Shown here in pieces: positions 1-5,786 of a stretch of 9,938 nt of DNA. Below the pieces are notes generated by a model that did not search any database, was not told the origin of the DNA, and saw only the letters and a program-made list of their open reading frames with translations. The translations under genes were made by a program, and so were the position numbers. Every line of letters starts with the position of its first letter. Within the stretch, counting starts at the first letter, position 1. Origin of the DNA: an uncultured Atopobiaceae bacterium (GTDB lineage Bacteria > Actinomycetota > Coriobacteriia > Coriobacteriales > Atopobiaceae); assembly GCA_947581665.1 (NCBI GenBank), contig CANPVI010000041.1, forward strand, positions 1 to 9,938. The letters are read 5' to 3'.

Positions 1-80
1 ACCGTGGCGTTCTCGAGGAATTGCCGATGGCGCACCGTCATGACGCTGCGCCATCGGCAATTCCTCGAGAACGCCACGGT
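1..80. repeat. 80-bp near-perfect palindrome at window edge
   Basis: Bases 1-34 are the exact reverse complement of 47-80, and 36-45 is itself a palindrome with the same centre (between 40 and 41). Only the 35/46 pair mismatches, so the whole 80 bases fold back on themselves. The right arm reads naturally as part of a LacI-family protein (RQFLENATVPIVVVGQ), whereas the left arm gives no family-like sequence. A fold-back exactly at the first base is typical of a chimeric or self-primed read at a contig end. A genuine cruciform or inverted duplication cannot be excluded from this window alone. Confidence 0.9.
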
Positions 81-657
81 GCCCATCGTGGTGGTGGGCC
101 AGCATGTGGACGAAGTCTCCTGCGTCTACTACGACGATCGCGGGGCCGCGTCTGATCTCGGCAGTGCGCTCGCGGAGCGCTATCCGGAGGGGAAGTTCGC
201 CTACGTGGGCGTGCGCACCGATGACCGCGCGGTGGGTGCCGCGCGTCTCCAGGGCTTTCGCGCCGGCCTCGCATCCCATGGCCTCACCCTCGAGGATTCG
301 CTGGTACGGAGCGCGGATTTCAGCTGCGCCGGTGGCGCCGAGGCCACGCGCGCGATCCTCGCGCAGGACGGGGGAGTGCGGGTCATCGCGTGTGCGACGG
401 ACATCATCGCCGCGGGCGCGATCGAGGCCGTCCACGAGTGCTTCGATATGGAGCCCGGCGAGGGGAGCGCCCCGCTCGTCACGGGCTTCGGCGACAACCA
501 GCTGCTCCAGGCCGTCACCGGGGGCATCCCCACCGTGCACTTCGCCTATCGCACGAGCGGCAATCGCGGCGCCCAAACGCTCCTCGCCCTCATGGATGAC
601 ACGAACGCCGTGCCCATGCAGATCCAGCTGGGCTACCGGCTTATCGGGATCAACTAG
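1..657 (+). CDS. LacI-family sucrose operon repressor (ScrR-like), 5'-truncated
   Basis: This is the effector-binding half of a LacI/GalR-family transcription repressor, about 200 reliable residues against roughly 320-340 for an intact protein. The N-terminal helix-turn-helix is absent. Visible family landmarks are VPIVVVGQ, the YYDDRGAASDL stretch, YVGVRTDDRAVGAARLQGF, CATDIIAAGAIEAV and the C-terminal TVHFAYRTSGNRGAQTLLALM...LGYRLIGIN. The last of these resembles the end of Gram-positive ScrR proteins. The open frame continues to base 1, but bases 1 to about 46 belong to a fold-back palindrome, so coding is credible only from about 46 on. The GTG at 4 and ATG at 40 are not real starts. It lies just upstream of scrA-scrB on the same strand, which supports a role as their local repressor responding to a sucrose-derived sugar. 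LacI-family membership is secure; the sucrose assignment is inferred from context and C-terminal flavour. Confidence 0.8.
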   Translation, partial: TVAFSRNCRWRTVMTLRHRQFLENATVPIVVVGQHVDEVSCVYYDDRGAASDLGSALAERYPEGKFAYVGVRTDDRAVGAARLQGFRAGLASHGLTLEDSLVRSADFSCAGGAEATRAILAQDGGVRVIACATDIIAAGAIEAVHECFDMEPGEGSAPLVTGFGDNQLLQAVTGGIPTVHFAYRTSGNRGAQTLLALMDDTNAVPMQIQLGYRLIGIN

Positions 658-684
658 GCGAACGTAGTTCGCCCTCAAGACTTC

Positions 685-740
685 CGCCGCACACCCGCTC
701 TTTCAATGCACAAGTGCACCGAAAAAGCGGGTGTGCGGCG
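685..740. repeat. 56-bp dyad (large hairpin) between scrR and scrA
   Basis: Arms 685-699 and 726-740 are a perfect 15-bp inverted repeat (CGCCGCACACCCGCT and its complement). After one mismatch, three more pairs follow (701-703/722-724). The centre holds a further short dyad (TGCAC/GTGCA, 707-711/714-718) with the same midpoint. In RNA it would be a long interrupted hairpin 28 bases after the scrR stop. The base-paired T/A stretch lies inside the stem and no T-run follows the right arm, so it is not a standard intrinsic terminator. A scrR 3'-end or processing structure, or a mobile palindromic repeat, are the options. Confidence 0.7.
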
Positions 741-822
741 CAATGGAGTAAGTGCGTGGAGCGCCGGGCTGAAAAGTTCGGATCAATCCTGAAATTAAAC
801 AGGATCAATGTGCGAAAAACGC

Positions 823-851
823 TTGAAACGTAGAGTGAAATCGATAACAAT
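823..851 (+). promoter_or_regulatory. Putative scrA promoter
   Basis: A -35 candidate TTGAAA (823-828) and a -10 candidate AACAAT (846-851) are separated by 17 bases. This puts the transcript start near 858 and leaves a leader of about 44 bases before the scrA ATG. The -35 matches the vegetative consensus at 5 of 6 positions and the -10 at 4 of 6. A perfect 14-bp operator overlaps the spacer and -10. Just upstream, 786-791 and 800-805 form an inverted repeat (ATCCTG/CAGGAT) flanked by two GATCAAT copies at 781 and 804, possibly another binding site. Confidence 0.55.
836..849. promoter_or_regulatory. LacI/cre-type operator for scrA
   Basis: TGAAATCGATAACA fits every fixed position of the LacI/CcpA-family operator consensus TGWAANCGNTNWCA, with the central CG at 842-843. 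It covers the spacer and -10 of the predicted scrA promoter, where a bound repressor would block RNA polymerase. The obvious ligand is the LacI-family regulator encoded just upstream. A CcpA-like global regulator is the alternative. The match is seen directly; the identity of the binding protein is inferred. Confidence 0.65.
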
Positions 852-901
852 AAGTGTTACAGGAAGAGAGTGAGTCCAAACCACGACAGAAGGGGAGAGG
901 A

Positions 902-2845
902 ATGGCACTCGACTACGCAAAAGCAGCACAGGAGGTGTTGGAGAAGGTAGGTGGCGCGGATAACGTGGCTTCCGCCGCGCACTGCGCGACCCGTCTTCGC
1001 CTCGTCATCGCTGACAACTCGAAGGTCGACAAGGAGGGCCTTGAGAACGTCGAGGGCGTAAAGGGCGTCTTCGAGGCGCAGGGCCAGACCCAGATCATCT
1101 TCGGCACCGGCACCGTCAACAAGGTCTACGAGGAGTTCCTGAGGGCCGGCGGCATCTCCGAGGCCTCCAAGGAGGAGGCCAAGCAGGCCGCCGCGGCCCA
1201 ACAGAACATCGTGATGCGCGGCATCAAGCTCCTCGGCGACGTCTTCGTGCCCATCATTCCGGCCATCGTGGCATCGGGCCTGCTCCTGGGCATCATGTCC
1301 ACCCTGAACTTCATGATCAAGCAGGAGATCATCTCCATCTCCACCGAGAACCCGATCTGGATCGTCGCCGACATCGTGTCGAGCACGGCCTTCGGCTTCC
1401 TGCAGGTGCTCATCGGCTTCTCCGCCGCGAAGGCGTTCGGCGCGAACCCCTACCTTGGTGCGGTCGTCGGCGCCCTCATGATCTCCAGCGCCATGCCGAG
1501 CGCCTATGATATGGCCGCTGACGCCGAGGCCGGCACGCTTTCCACGCTCTCGATCTTCGGCCTCTACGATATCAACTGGTACGGCTACCAGGGCCACGTC
1601 GTGCCGATCGTCATCGCCTGCGCCATCCTGGCCTTCCTCGAGAAGCGCCTCCATAAGGTGGTGCCCGAGGCCATCGACCTCTTCGTCACGCCGCTCGTCT
1701 CGGTGTTCGTCACCGCGTTCGTCGTGCTCCTGGCCATTGGCCCGATCTTCGTCATCCTCGAGAACTGGGTGCTCTGGGCGGTGCAGTGGCTCATCACGCT
1801 CCCGCTCGGCATCGGCGCCTTCATAGTCGGTGGCTTCTACGCCCCGACGGTCGTCACCGGCCTGCACCAGATGTACACCGCCATTGACCTCGGCCAGCTC
1901 GCCCAGTACGGCGTCACCTACTGGCTGCCCATCGCATCGGCCGCCAACATCGGCCAGGCCGGTGCCACCCTCGCCGTCGCCCTCAAGACCAAGGATGCCA
2001 AGGTCAAGGGCCTCGCGGTTCCCTCCGCGCTCTCCGCGTTCATGGGCATCACCGAGCCCGCCATCTTCGGCGTGAACCTCCGCTACGTCCAGGTCTTCAT
2101 CGCCGGCTGCATCGGCGGTGCCGTGGGCGCCCTCATCTGCTCCCTCACCGGCCTCTGCGCCTCGGGCACGGGCGTCACGGGCATCTTCGGCATCCTCCTC
2201 TGCATGGCGATGCCGCTCCAGTACATCATCATGTTCTTCGCCGCCGCGTGCGTGGCCTTCGCCATCGCCTTCGTGACGTACAAAGACCCTGAGGCCAAGC
2301 AGCTCGAGGTCTCCGCGGCCCTCGAAGAGGCCGAGGTGGGTGGCGACATCACCTATCCCGAGAACGCCCCGACCGTCTCCCACGAGGTGCTCGCCACCCC
2401 GGTGGGCGGCACCGTCGTGCCCGCCGCCGAGATCGCAGACCCGACCTTCGCCGCCGAGGTGCTCGGCCCCACCGTGGCCGTCGAGCCCGACGAGGGCGTC
2501 ATCGTGGCGCCGGCCGATGGCCTCGTGGCCACGGTCTTCGACACCGGCCACGCCGTGGGCATCGTCACGGACAGCGGCTGCGAGCTGCTCATCCACATCG
2601 GCATCGACACGGTGCAGATGGGCGGCGACGGCTTCACCACGCACGTGAAGGTGGGCCAGCGCGTGAAGGCGGGCGATCCGCTCGTGGAGGTGGACTTCGA
2701 CAAGGTGCGCGAGGCCGGTCACCCTGCGACCACGATGACCATCGTCTCGAACGGCTACGATTTCGACGTCGAGAAGATCAACCACGAGGGCACCATCTCC
2801 CTGGGCGCCAACGTGTTCGAGATCACCCGAAAGGACGCCGAATAA
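902..2845 (+). CDS. scrA: PTS sucrose-type EIIBCA permease
   Basis: Membrane permease of the glucose-sucrose PTS superfamily, 647 residues, that imports sucrose and phosphorylates it to sucrose-6-phosphate. Domains in order are EIIB (about 1-85), EIIC (about 105-460) and EIIA (about 510-647). EIIB has phospho-Cys28 in AAHCATRLRLV. EIIC is strongly hydrophobic with the GITEP sugar-site motif at 382-386. EIIA has the two active-site histidines, His550 (TGHAVGI) and His565 (LLIHIGIDTVQ), 15 apart as in EIIA-Glc. An Ala/Glu-rich linker follows EIIB and a Pro/Val/Glu-rich linker precedes EIIA. ATG 902 is chosen because AGGGGAGAGG (891-900) sits directly upstream. The upstream in-frame GTG at 854 lies in the promoter/operator and has no family-like sequence. 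Sucrose specificity rests on the GH32 gene 4 bases downstream and the ScrR-like gene upstream; trehalose or beta-glucoside EIIs share this architecture. Confidence 0.92.
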   Translation: MALDYAKAAQEVLEKVGGADNVASAAHCATRLRLVIADNSKVDKEGLENVEGVKGVFEAQGQTQIIFGTGTVNKVYEEFLRAGGISEASKEEAKQAAAAQQNIVMRGIKLLGDVFVPIIPAIVASGLLLGIMSTLNFMIKQEIISISTENPIWIVADIVSSTAFGFLQVLIGFSAAKAFGANPYLGAVVGALMISSAMPSAYDMAADAEAGTLSTLSIFGLYDINWYGYQGHVVPIVIACAILAFLEKRLHKVVPEAIDLFVTPLVSVFVTAFVVLLAIGPIFVILENWVLWAVQWLITLPLGIGAFIVGGFYAPTVVTGLHQMYTAIDLGQLAQYGVTYWLPIASAANIGQAGATLAVALKTKDAKVKGLAVPSALSAFMGITEPAIFGVNLRYVQVFIAGCIGGAVGALICSLTGLCASGTGVTGIFGILLCMAMPLQYIIMFFAAACVAFAIAFVTYKDPEAKQLEVSAALEEAEVGGDITYPENAPTVSHEVLATPVGGTVVPAAEIADPTFAAEVLGPTVAVEPDEGVIVAPADGLVATVFDTGHAVGIVTDSGCELLIHIGIDTVQMGGDGFTTHVKVGQRVKAGDPLVEVDFDKVREAGHPATTMTIVSNGYDFDVEKINHEGTISLGANVFEITRKDAE

Positions 2846-2849
2846 TTCC

Positions 2850-4454
2850 ATGAGCATCCTCGCCCGCGAATTGGGTAGGGCGAGCCTGGCGGCTGAAGAG
2901 GCCGCCAGGCTCGTGAATCCACCCGATCCCTACCGCTGCGCCTTCCATCTCTGCCCGCCCGTGGGCTGGCTGAACGACCCCAACGGCCTCTGCCAGATGG
3001 GCTCGACCTTCCACGCGTACTTCCAATACTCGCCGCTCGATCCCGAGGGCGCCCTCAAGTTCTGGGGCCACTCCACCTCACGCGACCTCGTGCGCTGGAC
3101 CTACGAGGGCGTGGCGCTCTACCCGGACCAGTGGTTCGACTGCCACGGCGCCTACAGCGGTTCCGCGCTCGTGGAGAACGGCAAGGTGAAGGTCCTCTAC
3201 ACGGGAAACGTGAAGCTCGAGGATTCGGCTGACTACAACTACATCGACGACGGCCGCATCGCCACGCAGGTCTACACCGAGAGCGAAGACGGCCAGCACT
3301 TCTCGCGCAAGGTCCCCGTGCTCAACATGGAGGACTACCCGGTGGGCCTCACCTGCCACATCCGCGATCCGAAGGTCTGGAAGGAGATGTCCGCCGACGG
3401 CTCCACCTCCTACTACATGATCCTTGGTGCGCGTCGGCGCGGGAACCGCCCCTCCGGCACGGGCATGGCCATGGCGCTCTCGCTCGCCGGACGCCCCGTC
3501 GAGGCCCACGCCACGCAGGGCGCGGCGCTCGTGGACCAGGGCGAGGTGCTGCTCTACAAGTCCGATCGCCTCGATGGCGGTTGGAAGCTCTACGCGCAGG
3601 TCTCTACGCCCGAGCCCTTCGGCTACATGTGGGAGTGCCCGGATTGGTTCACCGTGCCCGTCGCGGGCTCCGAGGAGGGTCCAGCCGAGGCGCGCGTGGG
3701 CGTGCTTTCCTTCAGCCCCCAAGGCCTCCAGGGCGTGGCGGGCGAGGAGTGGGATCGCCGAAACGTCTACGAGGCGGGCTACTTCCTCTTCGAGAACGGG
3801 CTCCTCGGCGGCGCACCCACCGATTTCCATCTTTGGGATGGCGGCTTCGACTTCTATGCGCCGCAGTCCTTCGAGGCCGAGGACGGCCGCCGCATCCTCA
3901 TCGGCTGGATGGGCATCCACGACACGCCCGAGCACGACAATCCCACCGTGCGCGCGGCGGACGCCTGGCAGCACTGCTTCACCATTCCGCGCGAGGTCAC
4001 CTTCGAGGACGGCGCGCTCCATGCGCGCCCCGTGCGCGAGCTCGATGCCTACCGCAAGGAATCCGAGAAACGCGATGCGCAAGGTTCCCTCGAAGTGGCG
4101 GGGGAGTGCTGTCGCGCCTTCGACCTCGTCCTCGACTTCGGCGAGGCGTGCGCGGCCGATGGCACGACCGTCACGCTCGCGAGGGAGCTCGCCCTCACCT
4201 TCGAGAACGGCGTGCTCTCGCTCACCTTCTCCCGCACGGGCGAGGGGAGCGTGGGCCGCAGACGCACGAAGCGCTGGGAGGAAGTGGGCCCGCTCCACAC
4301 GCTGCGCGTGGTGGGCGACCACTCCTGCGTCGAGGTGTTCGCAAACGAAGGCGCACTTTCCTTCTCCACGCGCTACTACCCAAAGGACTACTCCGTGGCG
4401 GTCGACGCGCCGGGCGCGAAGGTGACGTTTTGGCCCCTCGACGAGGAGCGCTAA
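2850..4454 (+). CDS. scrB: Sucrose-6-phosphate hydrolase (GH32)
   Basis: Cytoplasmic GH32 beta-fructosidase, 534 residues, with no signal peptide. It would cleave sucrose-6-phosphate into glucose-6-phosphate and fructose. The three catalytic signatures are intact: WLNDPNG with nucleophile Asp43, RDP with the transition-state Asp173, and WECPD with acid/base Glu262. The five-bladed propeller spans roughly 30-385 and a C-terminal beta-sandwich follows. It is slightly longer than many ScrB proteins (about 450-500). The ATG is 4 bases after the scrA stop with no good Shine-Dalgarno (only AAAGGA about 14 bases upstream), suggesting coupling to scrA translation. The about 30 residues before PYRCAFHLCPPVGWLNDPNG match the usual family N-terminal length, which supports this start. 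A perfect 13-bp hairpin lies in codons 11-22. An invertase acting on unphosphorylated fructosides is possible, but the scrA linkage favours the phosphosugar. Confidence 0.93.
   Translation: MSILARELGRASLAAEEAARLVNPPDPYRCAFHLCPPVGWLNDPNGLCQMGSTFHAYFQYSPLDPEGALKFWGHSTSRDLVRWTYEGVALYPDQWFDCHGAYSGSALVENGKVKVLYTGNVKLEDSADYNYIDDGRIATQVYTESEDGQHFSRKVPVLNMEDYPVGLTCHIRDPKVWKEMSADGSTSYYMILGARRRGNRPSGTGMAMALSLAGRPVEAHATQGAALVDQGEVLLYKSDRLDGGWKLYAQVSTPEPFGYMWECPDWFTVPVAGSEEGPAEARVGVLSFSPQGLQGVAGEEWDRRNVYEAGYFLFENGLLGGAPTDFHLWDGGFDFYAPQSFEAEDGRRILIGWMGIHDTPEHDNPTVRAADAWQHCFTIPREVTFEDGALHARPVRELDAYRKESEKRDAQGSLEVAGECCRAFDLVLDFGEACAADGTTVTLARELALTFENGVLSLTFSRTGEGSVGRRRTKRWEEVGPLHTLRVVGDHSCVEVFANEGALSFSTRYYPKDYSVAVDAPGAKVTFWPLDEER
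2881..2913 (+). repeat. Perfect 13-bp hairpin inside the start of scrB
   Basis: CGAGCCTGGCGGC (2881-2893) pairs exactly with 2901-2913 around a 7-base loop (TGAAGAG). It lies in codons 11-22 of scrB, 31 bases after its start codon, and has no T-tract. Such a GC-rich stem in the early coding region could slow or gate scrB translation, or protect the upstream scrA message from 3' decay. The pairing is seen; the role is inferred. Confidence 0.7.
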
Positions 4455-4469
4455 GGGGAAGGTGGCGCG

Positions 4470-5183
4470 CTAGCCCTTGTCGTGGATCTCGAAGCGGCTC
4501 CCCACGTGGTGGGAGAGCGTGTATTCGAAGGGCCGGCCGGAATCGAGCGCGTTTATCTGTTCGATCTCCAAGAGCGGATCGCTTGGGCGGATGTCCAGGC
4601 GGTCCGCTTCCACTCCCGTAGGCAGGACGGCGCGGATCGTGCGCGTGGTGTCCGCGATGCGCAAGCCGAGGTCCTGGCGAATGTAGCGGTAGACCGAGCC
4701 CTCGAGGTGATGGCGCTTCAGGCCGGGCACGAGGTCGATCGGCGTGTAGGTGTACTCGATGGAGATCGGGAGCCCGTTCAGCTTGCGCACGCGCTCGGCG
4801 TAGTAGGTGAAGTCCCCGGGCTCGAGCTCGAGGTAGCGGCGTATGTCGTCGGGTGGCGTGAGCACCTCGAAGGCGTAGACGTCGCTCGACACGTCACCGT
4901 GCGGGTTTTCCGCGGTGAAGCCCGATTCCACGCCGGGCGTGCCGATGGAGGCGATCGCCTCGCCGGTGAGGTCGCGATTGCGGCGCACGTAGGTGCCGCT
5001 TCCACGACGCGCGCTCACGAGTCCCTCGTCGGTGAGCATCTCGATGGCATGGCGCACCGTGACCTTGCTCACGCCGTAGAAATCGCAAAGTTGGATGACG
5101 GTGGGGAGGCGATCTCCTGGTTGCACGTCGCCTGATTCGATGCGCGCCCTGAGGTCGTTGGCGATCTCTTCGTATTTCGCCAT
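4470..5183 (-). CDS. GntR-family (HutC/UTRA) transcriptional regulator
   Basis: Sugar-responsive DNA-binding regulator of 237 residues. The N-terminal winged helix-turn-helix (about 1-66) has the family landmarks YEEIANDLRARI, GDRLPT, VSKVTVRHAIEMLTDEGLV and RRGSGTYV. The C-terminal UTRA effector domain (about 88-235) includes YYAERVRKLNGLPISIEYTYTP and DPLLEIEQINALDSGRPFEYTLSHH. ATG 5183 is preferred because GGAGAG lies 8 bases before it; the in-frame GTG at 5192 abuts that ribosome site. It converges on scrB (15 bases between stops) and is divergent from the lactose/cellobiose-type EIIC across about 600 bases, so it most likely controls that PTS operon in response to its phosphorylated sugar. 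The ligand cannot be read from sequence. No clear terminator separates the converging scrB; only a weak AAGGG/CCCTT pairing is visible. Confidence 0.92.
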   Translation of the reverse strand: MAKYEEIANDLRARIESGDVQPGDRLPTVIQLCDFYGVSKVTVRHAIEMLTDEGLVSARRGSGTYVRRNRDLTGEAIASIGTPGVESGFTAENPHGDVSSDVYAFEVLTPPDDIRRYLELEPGDFTYYAERVRKLNGLPISIEYTYTPIDLVPGLKRHHLEGSVYRYIRQDLGLRIADTTRTIRAVLPTGVEADRLDIRPSDPLLEIEQINALDSGRPFEYTLSHHVGSRFEIHDKG

Positions 5184-5255
5184 CGCGATCACTCTCCGCT
5201 AATCGCCGCAGCGTCCGCCCGATGAATATGCCTTTTCAGCATTGTGTCGGGATTG

Positions 5256-5353
5256 AGTGTATCCTTTCGCGGTGAACTCACGGACGCAACGTCCGCCCAC
5301 ATCAAGTTTGGGTGGAAAAATCCGTGACAATTCCACAACTAAAGCGATACACT
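5256..5353. promoter_or_regulatory. Control region between divergent gntR and EIIC operon
   Basis: AGTGTATC (5256-5263) and its exact complement GATACACT (5346-5353) face each other across 82 bases, so the same octamer appears once per strand. A 15-base dyad CGGACG-CAA-CGTCCG (5281-5295) lies between them, and CGTCCGCCC occurs at both 5212-5220 and 5291-5299. These are candidate half-sites or paired operators for the adjacent GntR regulator. Each octamer also contains a -10-like TACACT, so they may instead mark two divergent promoters. Confidence 0.45.
5324..5353 (+). promoter_or_regulatory. Putative promoter of the EIIC-EIIB-EIIA operon
   Basis: GTGACA (5324-5329, 5 of 6 to the -35 consensus) is followed after 18 bases by TACACT (5348-5353, 4 of 6 to the -10). 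Transcription would begin near 5360, giving an unusually long leader of about 427 bases before the EIIC start. A promoter nearer the gene was looked for and none stood out, but a weak one could be missed. Confidence 0.4.
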
Positions 5354-5786
5354 TTCGGCAGAGGAGCATGACATTTTGCGTGCCATGCATGGAATACGGC
5401 GCCTGACCAGCGTCGATTCCCAGGGAGAGAGCGGATTTTTATGCCAGCGGAGCTTCTTCGCAGTGGCACGATGCGAAACGCCTGCACGCGCAGTGCGTCT
5501 TGCGCGTCCTCAAAGGGCTCCGCATCCCGGGGAATCGCTACGCTGAGCGCGCGAATTACCCCCTCTTCAATCCATTCGGCGTTATGCGAGGCGCGTGCCC
5601 TTGCCAGGCCCCTTGGCCAGGCGAGGACTCGGTTTTCGCGCCGAGGGGAGGTGATCGGCGCGGCAACTGCCGCCTCGTAGGTTATGGACTAGCGTGGCGG
5701 ATGCCGGTCCGGTCAATCGGCGTCCTCAACGACCCACGCAATGCAATGGGAGAGAACTACTAGAGAGAATAAAGGAGAGTGAGAAC
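5354..5786 (+). other. Long non-coding leader before EIIC
   Basis: This gene-free stretch contains a 10-bp palindrome CCATGCATGG (5383-5392) about 25 bases after the predicted transcript start, a possible operator. It also holds several small stems: 5486-5492/5501-5507 (7 bp), 5637-5643/5656-5662 (7 bp) and 5660-5665/5668-5673 (6 bp, overlapping the previous one and so mutually exclusive with it). Two short open frames (5441-5680 and 5500-5763) show no recognisable protein, lack good ribosome sites and do not share the strong C/G third-position bias of neighbouring genes. No tRNA, T-box or recognised riboswitch was seen. Confidence 0.4.

Noticed and set aside
854..901. In-frame GTG at 854 as the scrA start
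   Set aside because: It lies within the predicted promoter/operator and adds no family-like residues; ATG 902 has a strong ribosome site.
857..2857. Very long open frame on the minus strand across scrA (666 codons)
   Set aside because: It is the antisense shadow of a GC-rich, codon-biased gene. Its translation is low-complexity Asp/His/Gly/Arg-rich and resembles no family.
3078..4322. Long minus-strand open frame across scrB
   Set aside because: Same antisense shadow effect; the plus strand carries intact GH32 catalytic motifs.
5430..5460. Possible LicT/BglG antiterminator (RAT) site at GGATTTTTATGCC
   Set aside because: Only the first bases resemble the RAT consensus, and no overlapping terminator follows; the window encodes no BglG-type antiterminator.
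5441..5763. Small open frames in the leader before EIIC (79 and 87 codons)
   Set aside because: No recognisable protein, poor ribosome sites and weak third-position bias compared with neighbours.
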